This document shows positions 55,975 to 64,000 of a stretch of 64,000 nucleotides of DNA, piece after piece. The stretch comes from VSJD01 sp041653875. Lineage in GTDB: Bacteria > Verrucomicrobiota > Kiritimatiellia > JAAZAB01. The stretch covers positions 172,173 to 236,172 of the forward strand of contig JBAZEM010000002.1 of the NCBI GenBank assembly GCA_041653875.1, read 5' to 3'. Made by a program: the position numbers and the translations under genes. Positions within the stretch are counted from its first letter, which is position 1, and every line of letters starts with the position of its first letter. The notes under the pieces are model-generated. The model saw only the letters and a program-made list of their open reading frames with translations, was not told the DNA's origin and searched no databases.

Positions 55975-56388
55975 TTATTTCAGCGCATGCGCGGGTGTTG
56001 CGGCCGCTAATCTGGTGCAAGCCGCATTGGATCCGATCGGATTGACGGTATAGTCATATGCCGACAATTCCGCTGTCCGAACGGCGGCGGTGACACTGGT
56101 CGACGCCGGACAAAGCGGAAACTGCTTGATGTATCCGCCGGCGCCTGTGTTATTGACAAACGCAGTGAAGGCACCGACACCATTTGTCGCAACGGTCGCC
56201 CCGTTGGTCAGGCCATTTTCCAGCGCATATTGGTCCTTGGCCGCCTCAATCTGGCGCAGGTTGTTAATACAGGCATTTGCCTGGGACGTCGTACGCGCGC
56301 GCATGAACGACGGGATCGCGATCGCGGCCAAGAGGCCGATGATCGCCACCACGATCATAATTTCTACCAATGTGAAACCTTTTTTCAT
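55975..56388 (-). CDS. Type IV pilin/pseudopilin-like major pilin
   Basis: A 137-residue prepilin. The leader MKKG is cut before Phe5, and the mature FTLVEIMIVVAIIGLLAAIA helix carries Glu at mature position 5. The following FMRARTTSQANACINNLRQIEAAKDQYALENG segment is the form typical of Verrucomicrobia/Lentisphaera-type genomes. The C-terminal globular part has two Cys (FPLCPAST and NAACTRL) that could form the D-loop disulphide. AGGAG eight bases before the ATG is a good ribosome site. It has its own terminator and a sigma-54-type promoter, and the pilus ATPases, platform protein and an NtrC-type activator lie upstream on the same strand. Confidence 0.93.
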   Translation of the reverse strand: MKKGFTLVEIMIVVAIIGLLAAIAIPSFMRARTTSQANACINNLRQIEAAKDQYALENGLTNGATVATNGVGAFTAFVNNTGAGGYIKQFPLCPASTSVTAAVRTAELSAYDYTVNPIGSNAACTRLAAATPAHALK

Positions 56389-56760
56389 TTTCTTATCTCC
56401 TAATTCCGATTCTCGATTCTCCGAGAGATCAGGATACTTTTTACTAATTTGACCATTCCGTTCAATTATCCGTTATTTAATTACCGCCCTGCACCTCCTT
56501 TCGTTAATTGTGTGTTGATAAGATTTTTACCAAACTAATAATTAATAAGCAATAACTATACCAATATAAAAAATAATCCAATAATTTACCTTCTTTTTGC
56601 GATTGTCACTTCACATGCCTTAAAAAATCATCAAATTTTCTTATTTGCGATATTTAAAAATCATTTTTATACACCATCAACTATATAATTACAAATTAGA
56701 CAGCCTCATTATTGACAATATTAGAATATGAGTATCACAAACAATAAAAATCCGTCTTAT
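56389..56760. other. AT-rich leader/regulatory region of the pilin gene
   Basis: This stretch is strikingly A/T-rich against a GC-rich genome and contains no reading frame. It holds the sigma-54 match at 56548-56563 and a perfect 10-base anti-Shine-Dalgarno complement (AAAGGAGGTG on the reverse strand, 56501-56492) with no nearby start codon. DNA bending for an enhancer-binding activator is a plausible reason for the composition. Confidence 0.55.
56548..56563 (-). promoter_or_regulatory. Sigma-54 promoter of the pilin gene
   Basis: On the reverse strand TGGTATA-GTTA-TTGCT matches the -24/-12 consensus TGGCACG-N4-TTGCW, with GG and GC at the required 10-base separation. The predicted start near 56537 gives a leader of about 150 bases. 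The gene at 57043-58407 encodes a GAFTGA-type activator, which fits PilR control of pilin. Confidence 0.65.
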
Positions 56761-56822
56761 TCGTAATGGAACAACGACAAGGCGGAAGACATATGCACAA
56801 CAGGACAGGACGTCACATATCA

Positions 56823-56900
56823 GGTGTAGCGGCCGTTCGACAGAACGGCAATCTGCGGTTCTATCCACCGTAAGCGGACAAGTCGAACCGCAGCTACACC
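56823..56900. repeat. Palindromic REP-like element
   Basis: Outer arms GGTGTAGC (56823-56830) and GCTACACC (56893-56900). Inside lie GGCCGTTCGACAGAACGGC and a GCGGTTCTAT...GTCGAACCGC pair. It is the reverse-oriented relative of 2998-3053. Confidence 0.7.
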
Positions 56901-56929
56901 CCTTGTCACTGAGCCATTATATTGTCTGC

Positions 56930-57042
56930 CGTCCGTCGTCTGCCGTCCGTCGTCCGTCGTCCGTCGTCTGTCGTCCGTCGTCTGTCGTCCGTCGTCTGTC
57001 GTCCGTCGTCTGCCGTCTGCCGTCTGCCGTCCGTCGTCCTCT
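56930..57042. repeat. CGTCCGT/CTGCCGT heptanucleotide satellite
   Basis: Roughly fifteen 7-base units of CCGTCGT, CTGTCGT and CTGCCGT run right up to the stop codon of the PilR-like gene. A short relative lies at the glnS end near 36174-36205. Confidence 0.85.
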
Positions 57043-58407
57043 TCAATCCTTCGGCTCCGGCATTTTACGATAAAGCGTAGCCAAGCTGATTCTCAATGAT
57101 TTGGCCGCTTTTTGTTTATCGCCGTCCGAAGATATCAGGGCCTGGGACAGGTATTCCTTTTCTTTCATTCGCAGGAAGGCTTTTAAAGACTTGCCGCGGA
57201 CATCGTCGATTTTTCTTGATCCGCCATCGACCGACGATGTGACTTGACGCAACTTTGCCGGCAGGCTTTCCTTGGTAATCACGGCATCCTTGGTAAAGGT
57301 CAGGGCATGTTTCAGGGCATTTTCAAGTTCGCGGACATTACCAGGCCAGGCATACTGCTCGAAAAGGTTGATAACGTCCGGATCCACGGCCGGGATTGGC
57401 TTATTCGCCTCCACTTCCCGGCGCAACAAATGATAGGTCAGCGGCAGAATGTCCTCCGGCCGCTCCCGCAAAGGCTTGATTTCGATCGGGATGACGCTCA
57501 GGCGGTAGTAAAGATCCTCGCGAAATTTGTTCTGCTCGATCAATTGTTCCAGACGCGTATTGGTGGCCGCCAGAACGCGGACATCCGTTGGTATGGACTC
57601 ATTGCCGCCAACGCGCCGGATTTCCTTGTCCTGCAGGACACGCAACAGCTTGGCCTGGATGCCGAGCGGCATGGAATCGATTTCATCCAGGAAAATAGTG
57701 CCTTGATCGGCAACCTCGAAGAGACCCTCCTTATCGGCGGAGGCGCCCGTGAACGCGCCTTTGACATGGCCAAACAATTCCGATTCCAAGAGCGCTTCCG
57801 GCAGGGCCGCGCAATTCAAGGGCAGAAACTTTTTAGTCTTCCGATTGCTGTGGGCATGGATGGCCTTGGCCACCAGCTCCTTACCCGTCCCGCTTTCGCC
57901 GTAAATCAACACGGTGGTATCGGTCGGCGCCACACGCTCGATCATTTCACACACATTGCGCATGGCCCGGCTTTCGGCCACAATATTTTCGAACTGGTAT
58001 TGCCCGGCAAGCTGGGCTTTCAACTGCACGTTTTCGCTCAGCGCTTTATTATATTCCAACGCCCGCTTGACCGTGATAATCAGTTCATCCAGCTTGAAGG
58101 GTTTGGTAATATAGTCGAAGGCGCCCAATTTTAAGGCCTCGACCGCCGTTTCCACGGTGCCATAGCCCGTAACCATTAAAACCGACATCGAGGGACGATG
58201 CTCCGTGGCCAGCTTGAGAAGCGCCATCCCATCGATCGGGCGCATGCGGATATCGGAGATCATGAGATCGAACGGCGTGTTTTTGATCAATTCCACCGCC
58301 TTCTCACCGCCATCGCATGGAACCACCTCATATCCTTCCGCCTTAAGCAAAACGCTCAAAACGCTGAGGATACTCGGCTCATCGTCAACTAATAGAATTT
58401 TGGCCAT
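57043..58407 (-). CDS. NtrC/PilR-family sigma-54 response regulator
   Basis: A 454-residue activator. The receiver domain (1-120) has acidic Asp8/Asp9, phospho-acceptor Asp52 (MISDIRMRPIDG) and a KPF lysine. The AAA+ domain (about 135-370) has Walker A YGESGTGKE, the sigma-54 contact loop GAFTGA, Walker B GTIFLDEID and the arginine finger region YAWPGNVRELEN. The C-terminal Fis-type helix-turn-helix is SDGDKQKAAKSLRISLATLYRKM. Its position between the pilin and pilC, plus a sigma-54 site at the pilin, supports a PilR role. A PilS-like sensor is not adjacent. Confidence 0.93.
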   Translation of the reverse strand: MAKILLVDDEPSILSVLSVLLKAEGYEVVPCDGGEKAVELIKNTPFDLMISDIRMRPIDGMALLKLATEHRPSMSVLMVTGYGTVETAVEALKLGAFDYITKPFKLDELIITVKRALEYNKALSENVQLKAQLAGQYQFENIVAESRAMRNVCEMIERVAPTDTTVLIYGESGTGKELVAKAIHAHSNRKTKKFLPLNCAALPEALLESELFGHVKGAFTGASADKEGLFEVADQGTIFLDEIDSMPLGIQAKLLRVLQDKEIRRVGGNESIPTDVRVLAATNTRLEQLIEQNKFREDLYYRLSVIPIEIKPLRERPEDILPLTYHLLRREVEANKPIPAVDPDVINLFEQYAWPGNVRELENALKHALTFTKDAVITKESLPAKLRQVTSSVDGGSRKIDDVRGKSLKAFLRMKEKEYLSQALISSDGDKQKAAKSLRISLATLYRKMPEPKD

Positions 58408-58600
58408 AGGATAGAGATTCCCGGGCACGGTTCAACGGTTCACGGTTCAACGGTTCACGGTTACCTGGCAAAATCAAATAGTGAATGGCGCGCCGCGTGT
58501 CATCAACCGTTAAATAACGCATGATGCCAGAATCGCCAATAAAATGCAAGCGCAAATTCGCGATTTCTTTAAAATCAGATTTTATAGCTATTCACAGCTT

Positions 58601-58915
58601 GAAATTCGAGTTAGGCGGCCAAAGGCCGCAACTGTTCCATAGGTAGGGCGGTTTCGCCGAAACCGCCGTTCTTGGTCCAGCACGGCGCGCTCGGCGAGCG
58701 CGCCCTACCTAAGATTGAAATTCCTTAGCATCGAGTTAGGCGGCCAAAGGCCGCGACTTTGCCGTTCTCTCGAACGGCGCTACAACGAGCCGGTGTAGTT
58801 GCGGTTCGATAGAACCGCTTGCCGCCGTGTGGATTGAAATTCCTTAACATCGAGTTAGGTGGTCAAAGGCCGCGACTGTTCCCAAGTAGGGCGGGACAGC
58901 CTGTCCCGCCGTGTT
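58601..58915. repeat. Three tandem ~120-bp units between pilR and pilC
   Basis: The string GAGTTAGGCGGCCAAAGGCC starts at 58608 and 58733, and in a slightly altered form at 58852 (periods 125 and 119). Units two and three are preceded by ATTGAAATTCCTTA-CAT. Each unit carries a different hairpin after the shared part: CGGTTTCGCCGAAACCG, then GCCGTTCTCTCGAACGGC with GCGGTTCGATAGAACCGC, then GGCGGGACAGCCTGTCCCGCC. A GGTTCAACGGTTCAC word array precedes at 58431-58461. No gene is present in 58408-58981. Confidence 0.75.
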
Positions 58916-58981
58916 TTTACCGTTCGGACGGACGGATTGGCAGTCCTGCCAATTTTTTATAATTCTTTGCGGATTAAATCA

Positions 58982-60193
58982 TCAACCGCCGACTACTTCG
59001 CCCATTTTGAAGATCGGCAGGAACATGGAGATCACAATTCCACCGATGATCACACCCAGGAAAATCATCAACAGCGGTTCAATGAGCGACGTCAAACCGG
59101 CTAACATGGTTTCGACCTCATCGTCGTAAAAATTGGCGATGCTTTGCATCATCTCGTCGATTTTGCCGGTTTTTTCGCCGGCCGCCATCATATGCACGAG
59201 CAATTTCGGGAAACAGGGATGCTGCACCAAAGCGTGCGAGAGCGGCTCGCCTTGTTCGACGGTGGCGCGGGCTTCAAGGATGACGCGCTCGAACACCTTA
59301 TTGCCCGTGGCGCCCGAAACGATTTCCATGGCCTGCAGAATGGGAACTCCGCTTTTCAGGAGTTGGGCGAAGGTCCGCGCAAAACGGCTGGTGGCCACTT
59401 TTCGGTTCAACTCGCCAATAACCGGCATTTTCAGGGCAAATGAGGACATTTGGTAGGCGCCCATGGTCGTTTTTTTCCATTTTTGGAAGACGACGAAGGC
59501 CACGACCAAAAACGCCAGCACGAAAATCCCGCGCGCTTTCAACGCTTCGCTTAAATTAATCAGGAACTGGGTTGGGGCAGGCAATTTGGCGCCGAAATCT
59601 TTGAACATGTCGCCGAAGACCGGCACAATAAACAGGATCATGGCCGTCGCAATGCCCAGGGCAATGCACAGCACAATCACAGGATAACTCATGGCCGACT
59701 TCACTTTGCGAATTAACTTGGCCGCGTCTTCCAGAAAGCTGGCCAAGCGGTCCGCCGTCTCTCCCAACTGGCCGCCGGACTCACCCGCCTTGATCATATT
59801 GATATAAAGCGCGTCAAAAATCGCGGGATAATGGGTCAAGGCTTCCGAAAAAGAGGCCCCGGATTGCAGGTAATTCTTTAAGCCGCGCAGAACCACCTTG
59901 AAATTCTTGTCGCTGGTCTGATCTTCCAAGGCGTCCAGCGTCTGGATGAGCGGCATACCGGCCAACAACATGGCGGAAAGCTGGCGCGAAAAGGCCGGTA
60001 ATTCCTTGTTGCGGATAGCCTTGGCGCCCACGACGCGGTCCCCTTTGCTTTTCGAGCGGCGCGATTCCGGCGCCGGCGGGTTCGCCGGCGCCGGGCGCGG
60101 GGCTGACGGCACAGGCGCCGGTTGGGATGCAAACGACGGAGCGACCGGCGTCTTGGACACGGATTTGGCTGATCCTGATTGAAAGACGGGCAT
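58982..60193 (-). CDS. pilC: Type IV pilus inner-membrane platform protein PilC
   Basis: A 403-residue T2SSF-family protein. A Pro/Ala-rich N-terminal tail (about 1-50, ending SRRSKSKGD) precedes the first cytoplasmic helical domain (FSRQLSAMLLAGMPLIQTLDAL). Then come a membrane helix (YPVIVLCIALGIATAMILFIVPVFGDMF), a second helix near 225-245, a second domain repeat (FARTFAQLLKSGVPILQAMEIV, VHMMAAGEKTGKIDEMM), and a C-terminal helix (LIEPLLMIFLGVIIGGIVISMFLPIF). It couples the PilB/PilT motors to the pilus. The Pro-rich tail is encoded over a perfect 10-bp-arm palindrome at 60069-60092. Confidence 0.94.
   Translation of the reverse strand: MPVFQSGSAKSVSKTPVAPSFASQPAPVPSAPRPAPANPPAPESRRSKSKGDRVVGAKAIRNKELPAFSRQLSAMLLAGMPLIQTLDALEDQTSDKNFKVVLRGLKNYLQSGASFSEALTHYPAIFDALYINMIKAGESGGQLGETADRLASFLEDAAKLIRKVKSAMSYPVIVLCIALGIATAMILFIVPVFGDMFKDFGAKLPAPTQFLINLSEALKARGIFVLAFLVVAFVVFQKWKKTTMGAYQMSSFALKMPVIGELNRKVATSRFARTFAQLLKSGVPILQAMEIVSGATGNKVFERVILEARATVEQGEPLSHALVQHPCFPKLLVHMMAAGEKTGKIDEMMQSIANFYDDEVETMLAGLTSLIEPLLMIFLGVIIGGIVISMFLPIFKMGEVVGG
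60069..60092. repeat. Palindrome in the pilC coding region
   Basis: GGCGCCGGCG-GGTT-CGCCGGCGCC, perfect arms of ten bases, encoding part of the Pro/Ala-rich tail. It may be another in-frame repeat insertion or simply a product of biased codons. Confidence 0.5.
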
Positions 60194-60320
60194 CTGAAAC
60201 TCCTGGAATGGTTAATGGCTAATGGTTCATGGTTTATGGTCATGGTTAATGCGCTTTTTAGGATCGCGCCCTTCCCGCCGAAGGCGGGTCCGCCCATTAT
60301 CCATTGACCATCAGCTTTGA

Positions 60321-62036
60321 TTATTCTCCGCCGGTCACGCTTAATATCTCTTCCATGCTGGAAATACCCTGGCGGACCTTGTCCAGCCCCGCCATACGCA
60401 AGGTTATCATCCCGTGCTCGACGGCTTTTTTGGCAAGCTCGCCGGCGCTTACGTTTTTCAAAATCATTTGGCGGACGGCGTCATCCACCACCAGGACTTC
60501 CATCAAGGCGCCGCGCCCCCGGTAGCCGGTATTCAGGCACTTCGGGCAACCGACCGGCGTAAACAAGGTGGCGCCCTCAAAATATTTGGCGTCCAGGTTA
60601 TACATCCGCAAGTTCTCCAGGGAGAGTTCCGTCGGTTTCCTGCAAACCGCGCAAAGCTTTTTATATAGGCGCTGGGCCTGTCCCATGACCAACGATGACG
60701 CCAGCAGAAACGGCTCGATCCCCATGTCCCGCAGACGGGTAACGGCGCCCGCCGCATCGTTGGTATGCAGGGTGCTGAGCACCAAGTGGCCGGTAAGCGC
60801 GGCTTTCACGGCAATGGCCGCGGTTTCCAGGTCGCGGATTTCACCCACCATGACAATATCGGGATCCTGGCGCAAAATGGAGCGCAGGGCCATGCCAAAG
60901 GTCAAACCCACTTTCTCGTTGATCTGGACCTGGTTGATTCCCGCCAACTGATATTCCACCGGATCTTCCGTCGTCACGATATTGACATCCGGTTTATTAA
61001 GGTCCTGCAGGCCGGAATACAGCGTCGTCGTTTTCCCGCAGCCGGTCGGCCCGGTAACCAGAATAATGCCATGCGGCTGGCCGATCGCATAGCTAAACGT
61101 TTCATAGGCTTTTTGGTCCAAACCCAAGGCCGACAGACTGGGCGCCAGGTTGGCCTTGTCCAGAATCCGCATGGCGACTTTTTCCCCGAAAACCATGGGC
61201 AACAAGTTCACGCGGACATCCACTTCCTTGCCCAGGGCCTTGACCCGGAAGCGGCCATCCTGCGGAATACGACGCTCCGCAATGTTCATATTCGACATGA
61301 TCTTGATTCGCGAAATGATTGCCGACTGCAGATTCTTGGGCGCACTCGGCACATCGTAAAGATCGCCGTCGATGCGGAAACGCAAGCGCAAGGTTCGTTC
61401 CATAGGCTGGATGTGAATATCGCTGGCCCGCCGCCGCAACGCTTCGACAATAATGGAGTTCACGATCCGTATGACCGTTGCGCTTTCCGTGCTGGCCAGC
61501 ATTTCCTCAAGACTGACTTCCTCTTTCTTCTCGTGACTGACTTCCACCTCATCGCTTTCGGCCGCATTTTTCAAAATATCCTCCAAGCCGGGCGAGGCCT
61601 GCTCGTAATACTTCTGAAAAACATCCCGCACCTCCCGCTCGGAGGACACGACCGGCGTCACCTTCATGCCGGTCAGCGTCTGGAGATCGTCGACCGTCCC
61701 GGCGTTGAATGGATCGCTCAAGGCAACGGTCAGGACCTTGCCGACCGTTGCCACGGGAACAGCCATATAACGCTTGATGGTTGCCCGCGGAATTAACTCC
61801 CGCAACCGGTCGTCAGGCGCGAAATGAGCCAGCGACAGAGGCGCCATGCCAAGATATTCGGCTATCGCCAGCGTCATGTGGGTGTCGATGACCAGCTGTT
61901 TTTCGACCAAATATTCCTCCAGCCGTTTGCCGCCGGCCTGAGCGGCCAGCAGGGCCTCTTGCAGCGCGGGCTTGCCGATCAGGCCGCGCCGCAGGAGAAT
62001 CGCGGCTATTTTCCCGCCCAAGGATTCGTGCTCCAT
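60321..62036 (-). CDS. pilB: Type IV pilus assembly ATPase PilB (copy 1)
   Basis: A 571-residue GspE/PilB ATPase. An N-terminal MshEN-type domain (about 1-150, LLRRGLIGKPALQEALLAAQ) precedes a linker and the N2 domain with ASDIHIQPMERTLRLRFRIDGDL. The ATPase has Walker A GPTGCGKTT, Asp box TTEDPVEYQ, Walker B DIVMVGEIRD and His box TGHLVLSTLHTNDAAG. A zinc clip (CAVC ... CPKC) closes it. It is very similar throughout to the adjacent copy. The ATG at 62036 is preceded by GAAGG; a longer frame starts in word repeats. Confidence 0.94.
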   Translation of the reverse strand: MEHESLGGKIAAILLRRGLIGKPALQEALLAAQAGGKRLEEYLVEKQLVIDTHMTLAIAEYLGMAPLSLAHFAPDDRLRELIPRATIKRYMAVPVATVGKVLTVALSDPFNAGTVDDLQTLTGMKVTPVVSSEREVRDVFQKYYEQASPGLEDILKNAAESDEVEVSHEKKEEVSLEEMLASTESATVIRIVNSIIVEALRRRASDIHIQPMERTLRLRFRIDGDLYDVPSAPKNLQSAIISRIKIMSNMNIAERRIPQDGRFRVKALGKEVDVRVNLLPMVFGEKVAMRILDKANLAPSLSALGLDQKAYETFSYAIGQPHGIILVTGPTGCGKTTTLYSGLQDLNKPDVNIVTTEDPVEYQLAGINQVQINEKVGLTFGMALRSILRQDPDIVMVGEIRDLETAAIAVKAALTGHLVLSTLHTNDAAGAVTRLRDMGIEPFLLASSLVMGQAQRLYKKLCAVCRKPTELSLENLRMYNLDAKYFEGATLFTPVGCPKCLNTGYRGRGALMEVLVVDDAVRQMILKNVSAGELAKKAVEHGMITLRMAGLDKVRQGISSMEEILSVTGGE

Positions 62037-62097
62037 CGCATCGCCTTCTTTAAAGACCATTATCCATTGACCATCGCCCATCAACCATCAGCTTTGG

Positions 62098-63855
62098 TTA
62101 CTCGCTGCCGGTCACACTCAATATTTCTTCCAGACTCGAAACGCCTTCTTTGACTTTTTCGAGCCCGACCATTTTCAATGTCATCATTCCGTTGGCGACC
62201 GCTTTCGCGGCAAGCTCCGTGGCGCTGGCATCCTGCAGGATCAATTGACGAATGGCATCATCCACCATTAAAATTTCCATCAAGGAATTCCGCCCTTTGA
62301 ATCCGGTTTTGCCGCATTTTGGACACCCCGCGGGTTCGAAGAGCTGGACGCCCTCGAACCCTCCGGGATCCAGATGGTTCTGCCGCAGATATTCGAGCGG
62401 CAGTTCGCGCGGCCGGCGGCAGACCGGACACAGTTTCTTATACAGGCGCTGGGCCTGCGCCATGATCAGCGATGACGCCAGCATAAACGCCTCGATGCCC
62501 ATGTCCCGCAGGCGCGTGATCGCCCCGGCCGCATCGTTGGTATGCAGGGTGCTCAGCACGAGTTGACCGGTCAGCGCGGCTTTCACGGCAATGGCCGCGG
62601 TTTCCTGGTCGCGAATTTCGCCCACCATGACAATATCGGGGTCCTGGCGCACAATCGCGCGCAAGGCCATGGAAAAGGTCAGGCCGACGTCCTCGTCGAT
62701 CTGGACCTGCGTGATGCCCGCCAGTTGATATTCCACCGGGTCCTCGGTCGTCATGATATTGACATCCGGCTTGTTGAGATCCTGCAAACAGGAGTACAAG
62801 GTCGTCGTTTTACCGCTGCCGGTCGGCCCGGTGACCAGGATAATGCCGTGCGGCTGGCTGATCGCATAAACCAGGGACTCATAGGCGCGCGGGTCCAAGC
62901 CCAAGGCCGCGAGACTGGGCGACAGATTGCTTTTATCGAGAATACGCATCACGATTTTTTCGCCGTGAATCAGAGGCAACAGACTCACGCGCACGTCCAC
63001 CTCGCGGCCCAAGGCCTTGATATTGAAGCGCCCATCCTGCGGAATACGGCGCTCCGCGATGTCCATGCCCGACATGATCTTGAGCCGCGAAATAATCGCC
63101 GACTGCAGACCCTTGGAAGGACTGGGCATCTCATATAGATCGCCGTCAATGCGATAGCGCAGGCGCAGAGTTTTTTCCATCGGCTCAATATGAATATCGC
63201 TGGCCAGCCGCCGCATGGCTTCCACCATGATGGAATTGACAATGCGGATCACGGGGGCGCCTTCGGCGCTCTCCAGCATCTGGTCCAAGCTGACTTCCTC
63301 CTGGCTTTCGCGCCCGACTTCCACATTCTCGCCTTCCATCATGTCCTTGAACATATCTTCCAACCCCGGCCCATCCTTTTCCGCAAACTTTTGAAGGACC
63401 TCGGCAACTTCCCGTTCCGTCGCCGCGACGGTCGCGACTTGCAAGCCGGTCAACGACTGGATTTCGTCCAGCGCGCTGATATTAAAAGGATCCCCCACGG
63501 CCACCGTCAACATCTTCCCGATCTTCGCGATCGGAACAATCCCGAGTTTCTTGCACACCGCCTGCGGGATCAGCTCCAACAGCCGGTTTTCCGGGATAAA
63601 ATGGGCAAGGGTCATCGGCGGGATAGCCAGGTATTCGGCCAGCGCCATGGTCATATCCGTATCCGAAACGATCTTGCGCTCGACCAGAAACGCTTCCAGG
63701 CGCTTGCCGTCGGCCTGCGCGTCGATCCGCGCCTGCTGGAACGTATTGCTGTCAATCAGTTTGCGCCGCAGAAGGATGGCCGCGACATTATCGGCCAGGG
63801 ACTCCCGCTCGGGGAGGACGGCGGCGTGTTTTACAACTGTCTGCTCATCGGGCAT
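62098..63855 (-). CDS. pilB: Type IV pilus assembly ATPase PilB (copy 2)
   Basis: A 585-residue paralogue of the preceding gene with the same domains: MshEN N-terminus (LLRRKLIDSNTFQQARIDAQ), ASDIHIEPMEKTLRLRYRIDGDL, Walker A GPTGSGKTT, TTEDPVEYQ, DIVMVGEIRD, and the zinc clip CPVC ... CPKC. It differs mostly in the N-terminal 20 residues and the linker, including acidic GENVEVGRESQEEVSLDQ. Both copies keep all catalytic motifs. Their 3' spacers share TTATCCATTGACCAT and CATCAGCTTTG words, so the duplication probably included the spacer. It is the first gene of the pilB-pilB-pilC run visible here. Confidence 0.94.
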   Translation of the reverse strand: MPDEQTVVKHAAVLPERESLADNVAAILLRRKLIDSNTFQQARIDAQADGKRLEAFLVERKIVSDTDMTMALAEYLAIPPMTLAHFIPENRLLELIPQAVCKKLGIVPIAKIGKMLTVAVGDPFNISALDEIQSLTGLQVATVAATEREVAEVLQKFAEKDGPGLEDMFKDMMEGENVEVGRESQEEVSLDQMLESAEGAPVIRIVNSIMVEAMRRLASDIHIEPMEKTLRLRYRIDGDLYEMPSPSKGLQSAIISRLKIMSGMDIAERRIPQDGRFNIKALGREVDVRVSLLPLIHGEKIVMRILDKSNLSPSLAALGLDPRAYESLVYAISQPHGIILVTGPTGSGKTTTLYSCLQDLNKPDVNIMTTEDPVEYQLAGITQVQIDEDVGLTFSMALRAIVRQDPDIVMVGEIRDQETAAIAVKAALTGQLVLSTLHTNDAAGAITRLRDMGIEAFMLASSLIMAQAQRLYKKLCPVCRRPRELPLEYLRQNHLDPGGFEGVQLFEPAGCPKCGKTGFKGRNSLMEILMVDDAIRQLILQDASATELAAKAVANGMMTLKMVGLEKVKEGVSSLEEILSVTGSE

Positions 63856-63949
63856 GATTAGCGCCTCTGGATCGAACTGCGATTCAGACAGTGGGGAGAT
63901 AGCGAGGCCAGCGGCCGCAGGTAGGGCGACCGGCGGCGGGCCATAATGA

Positions 63950-63983
63950 CGCCCGTGAGTATTTTGCTCGCGGGCGTTTTTTT
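63950..63983 (+). terminator. Intrinsic terminator on the + strand at the window edge
   Basis: CGCCCGTGAG (63950-63959) and CTCGCGGGCG (63967-63976) form a stem with one mismatch, followed by seven T. It points rightward, but no + strand gene precedes it within several kilobases. It may therefore end an unannotated small RNA or antisense transcript, or be a symmetrical repeat. Confidence 0.5.
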
Positions 63984-64000
63984 GTGTTGCAATCTGTATC

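Noticed and set aside
58601..58915. Possible CRISPR array (repeat-variable-repeat pattern)
   Set aside because: Only three units, with variable parts of about 75-80 bases that are themselves hairpin repeats found elsewhere; no cas genes in the window.

Overview
The window is a GC-rich bacterial chromosome segment with dense genes separated by unusually repeat-filled spacers. The best guess for the host is the PVC superphylum, near Kiritimatiellota, Lentisphaerota or Verrucomicrobiota. The evidence is a DUF4838 secreted glycan-associated protein, a LamG lipo/secretome-like protein, a pilin with the FTLVEIMIVVAIIGLLAAIA start and short GspG-like body common there, an LptF-type permease (Gram-negative envelope), and a glutaminyl-tRNA synthetase beside a glutamyl-tRNA synthetase. 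This placement is inference from family distribution, not from a marker-gene tree.

Layout. 0-3.3 kb: the start of purF (leaving the window), two VapBC toxin-antitoxin pairs each with a palindromic operator, and two small membrane or anchored proteins. 3.3-9.3 kb: the gltB-gltD glutamate synthase operon. 9.7-12.5 kb: a radical SAM protein and an anchored protein. 12.6-16.9 kb: a BrnTA pair caught between ileS and a duplicated fragment of the ileS 3' end. 17.2-23.6 kb: a DUF4838 protein, a 24-residue Cys/Lys microprotein with its own promoter and terminator, TrpR plus TrpB2, a collapsed four-helix-bundle relic, and a LamG protein. 23.8-32.8 kb: a KamA-like radical SAM protein overlapping a LarA-like protein, a B12-binding radical SAM protein, guaB, a hybrid histidine kinase and a secreted protein. 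32.85-45.7 kb: tRNA-Leu(CAG), a beta-CASP nuclease, a C39-like protease, glnS, gltX, lptF, then a HemE-like / LarA-like / glycerate kinase run. 45.9-55.7 kb: a membrane protein, pilT, rnhC, a DUF1573 protein, cysE, a GIY-YIG nuclease, a metX-metW fusion and an ATP-cone/uridine-kinase fusion. 55.9-63.9 kb: a type IV pilus locus (pilin, NtrC/PilR-type activator, pilC, two tandem pilB).

How it fits together. Amino-acid and nucleotide metabolism dominates: glutamate (gltBD), tryptophan (trpR/trpB2), cysteine (cysE), methionine (metX-metW), purines (purF, guaB) and pyrimidine salvage (udk-like). The pilus genes, pilT and the PilR-like activator form a motility/adhesion module, and a good sigma-54 promoter match lies upstream of the pilin.

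The most unusual property is the repeat landscape. A roughly 36-bp palindromic element occurs between genes and also in frame inside gltD, the KamA-like gene and the beta-CASP nuclease. This resembles the protein-coding palindromic elements known from Rickettsia. Other families are dRS3-like palindromes, several heptanucleotide word satellites, hairpin mosaics and terminal-inverted-repeat relics. Many of them overlap and rewrite the ends of genes.
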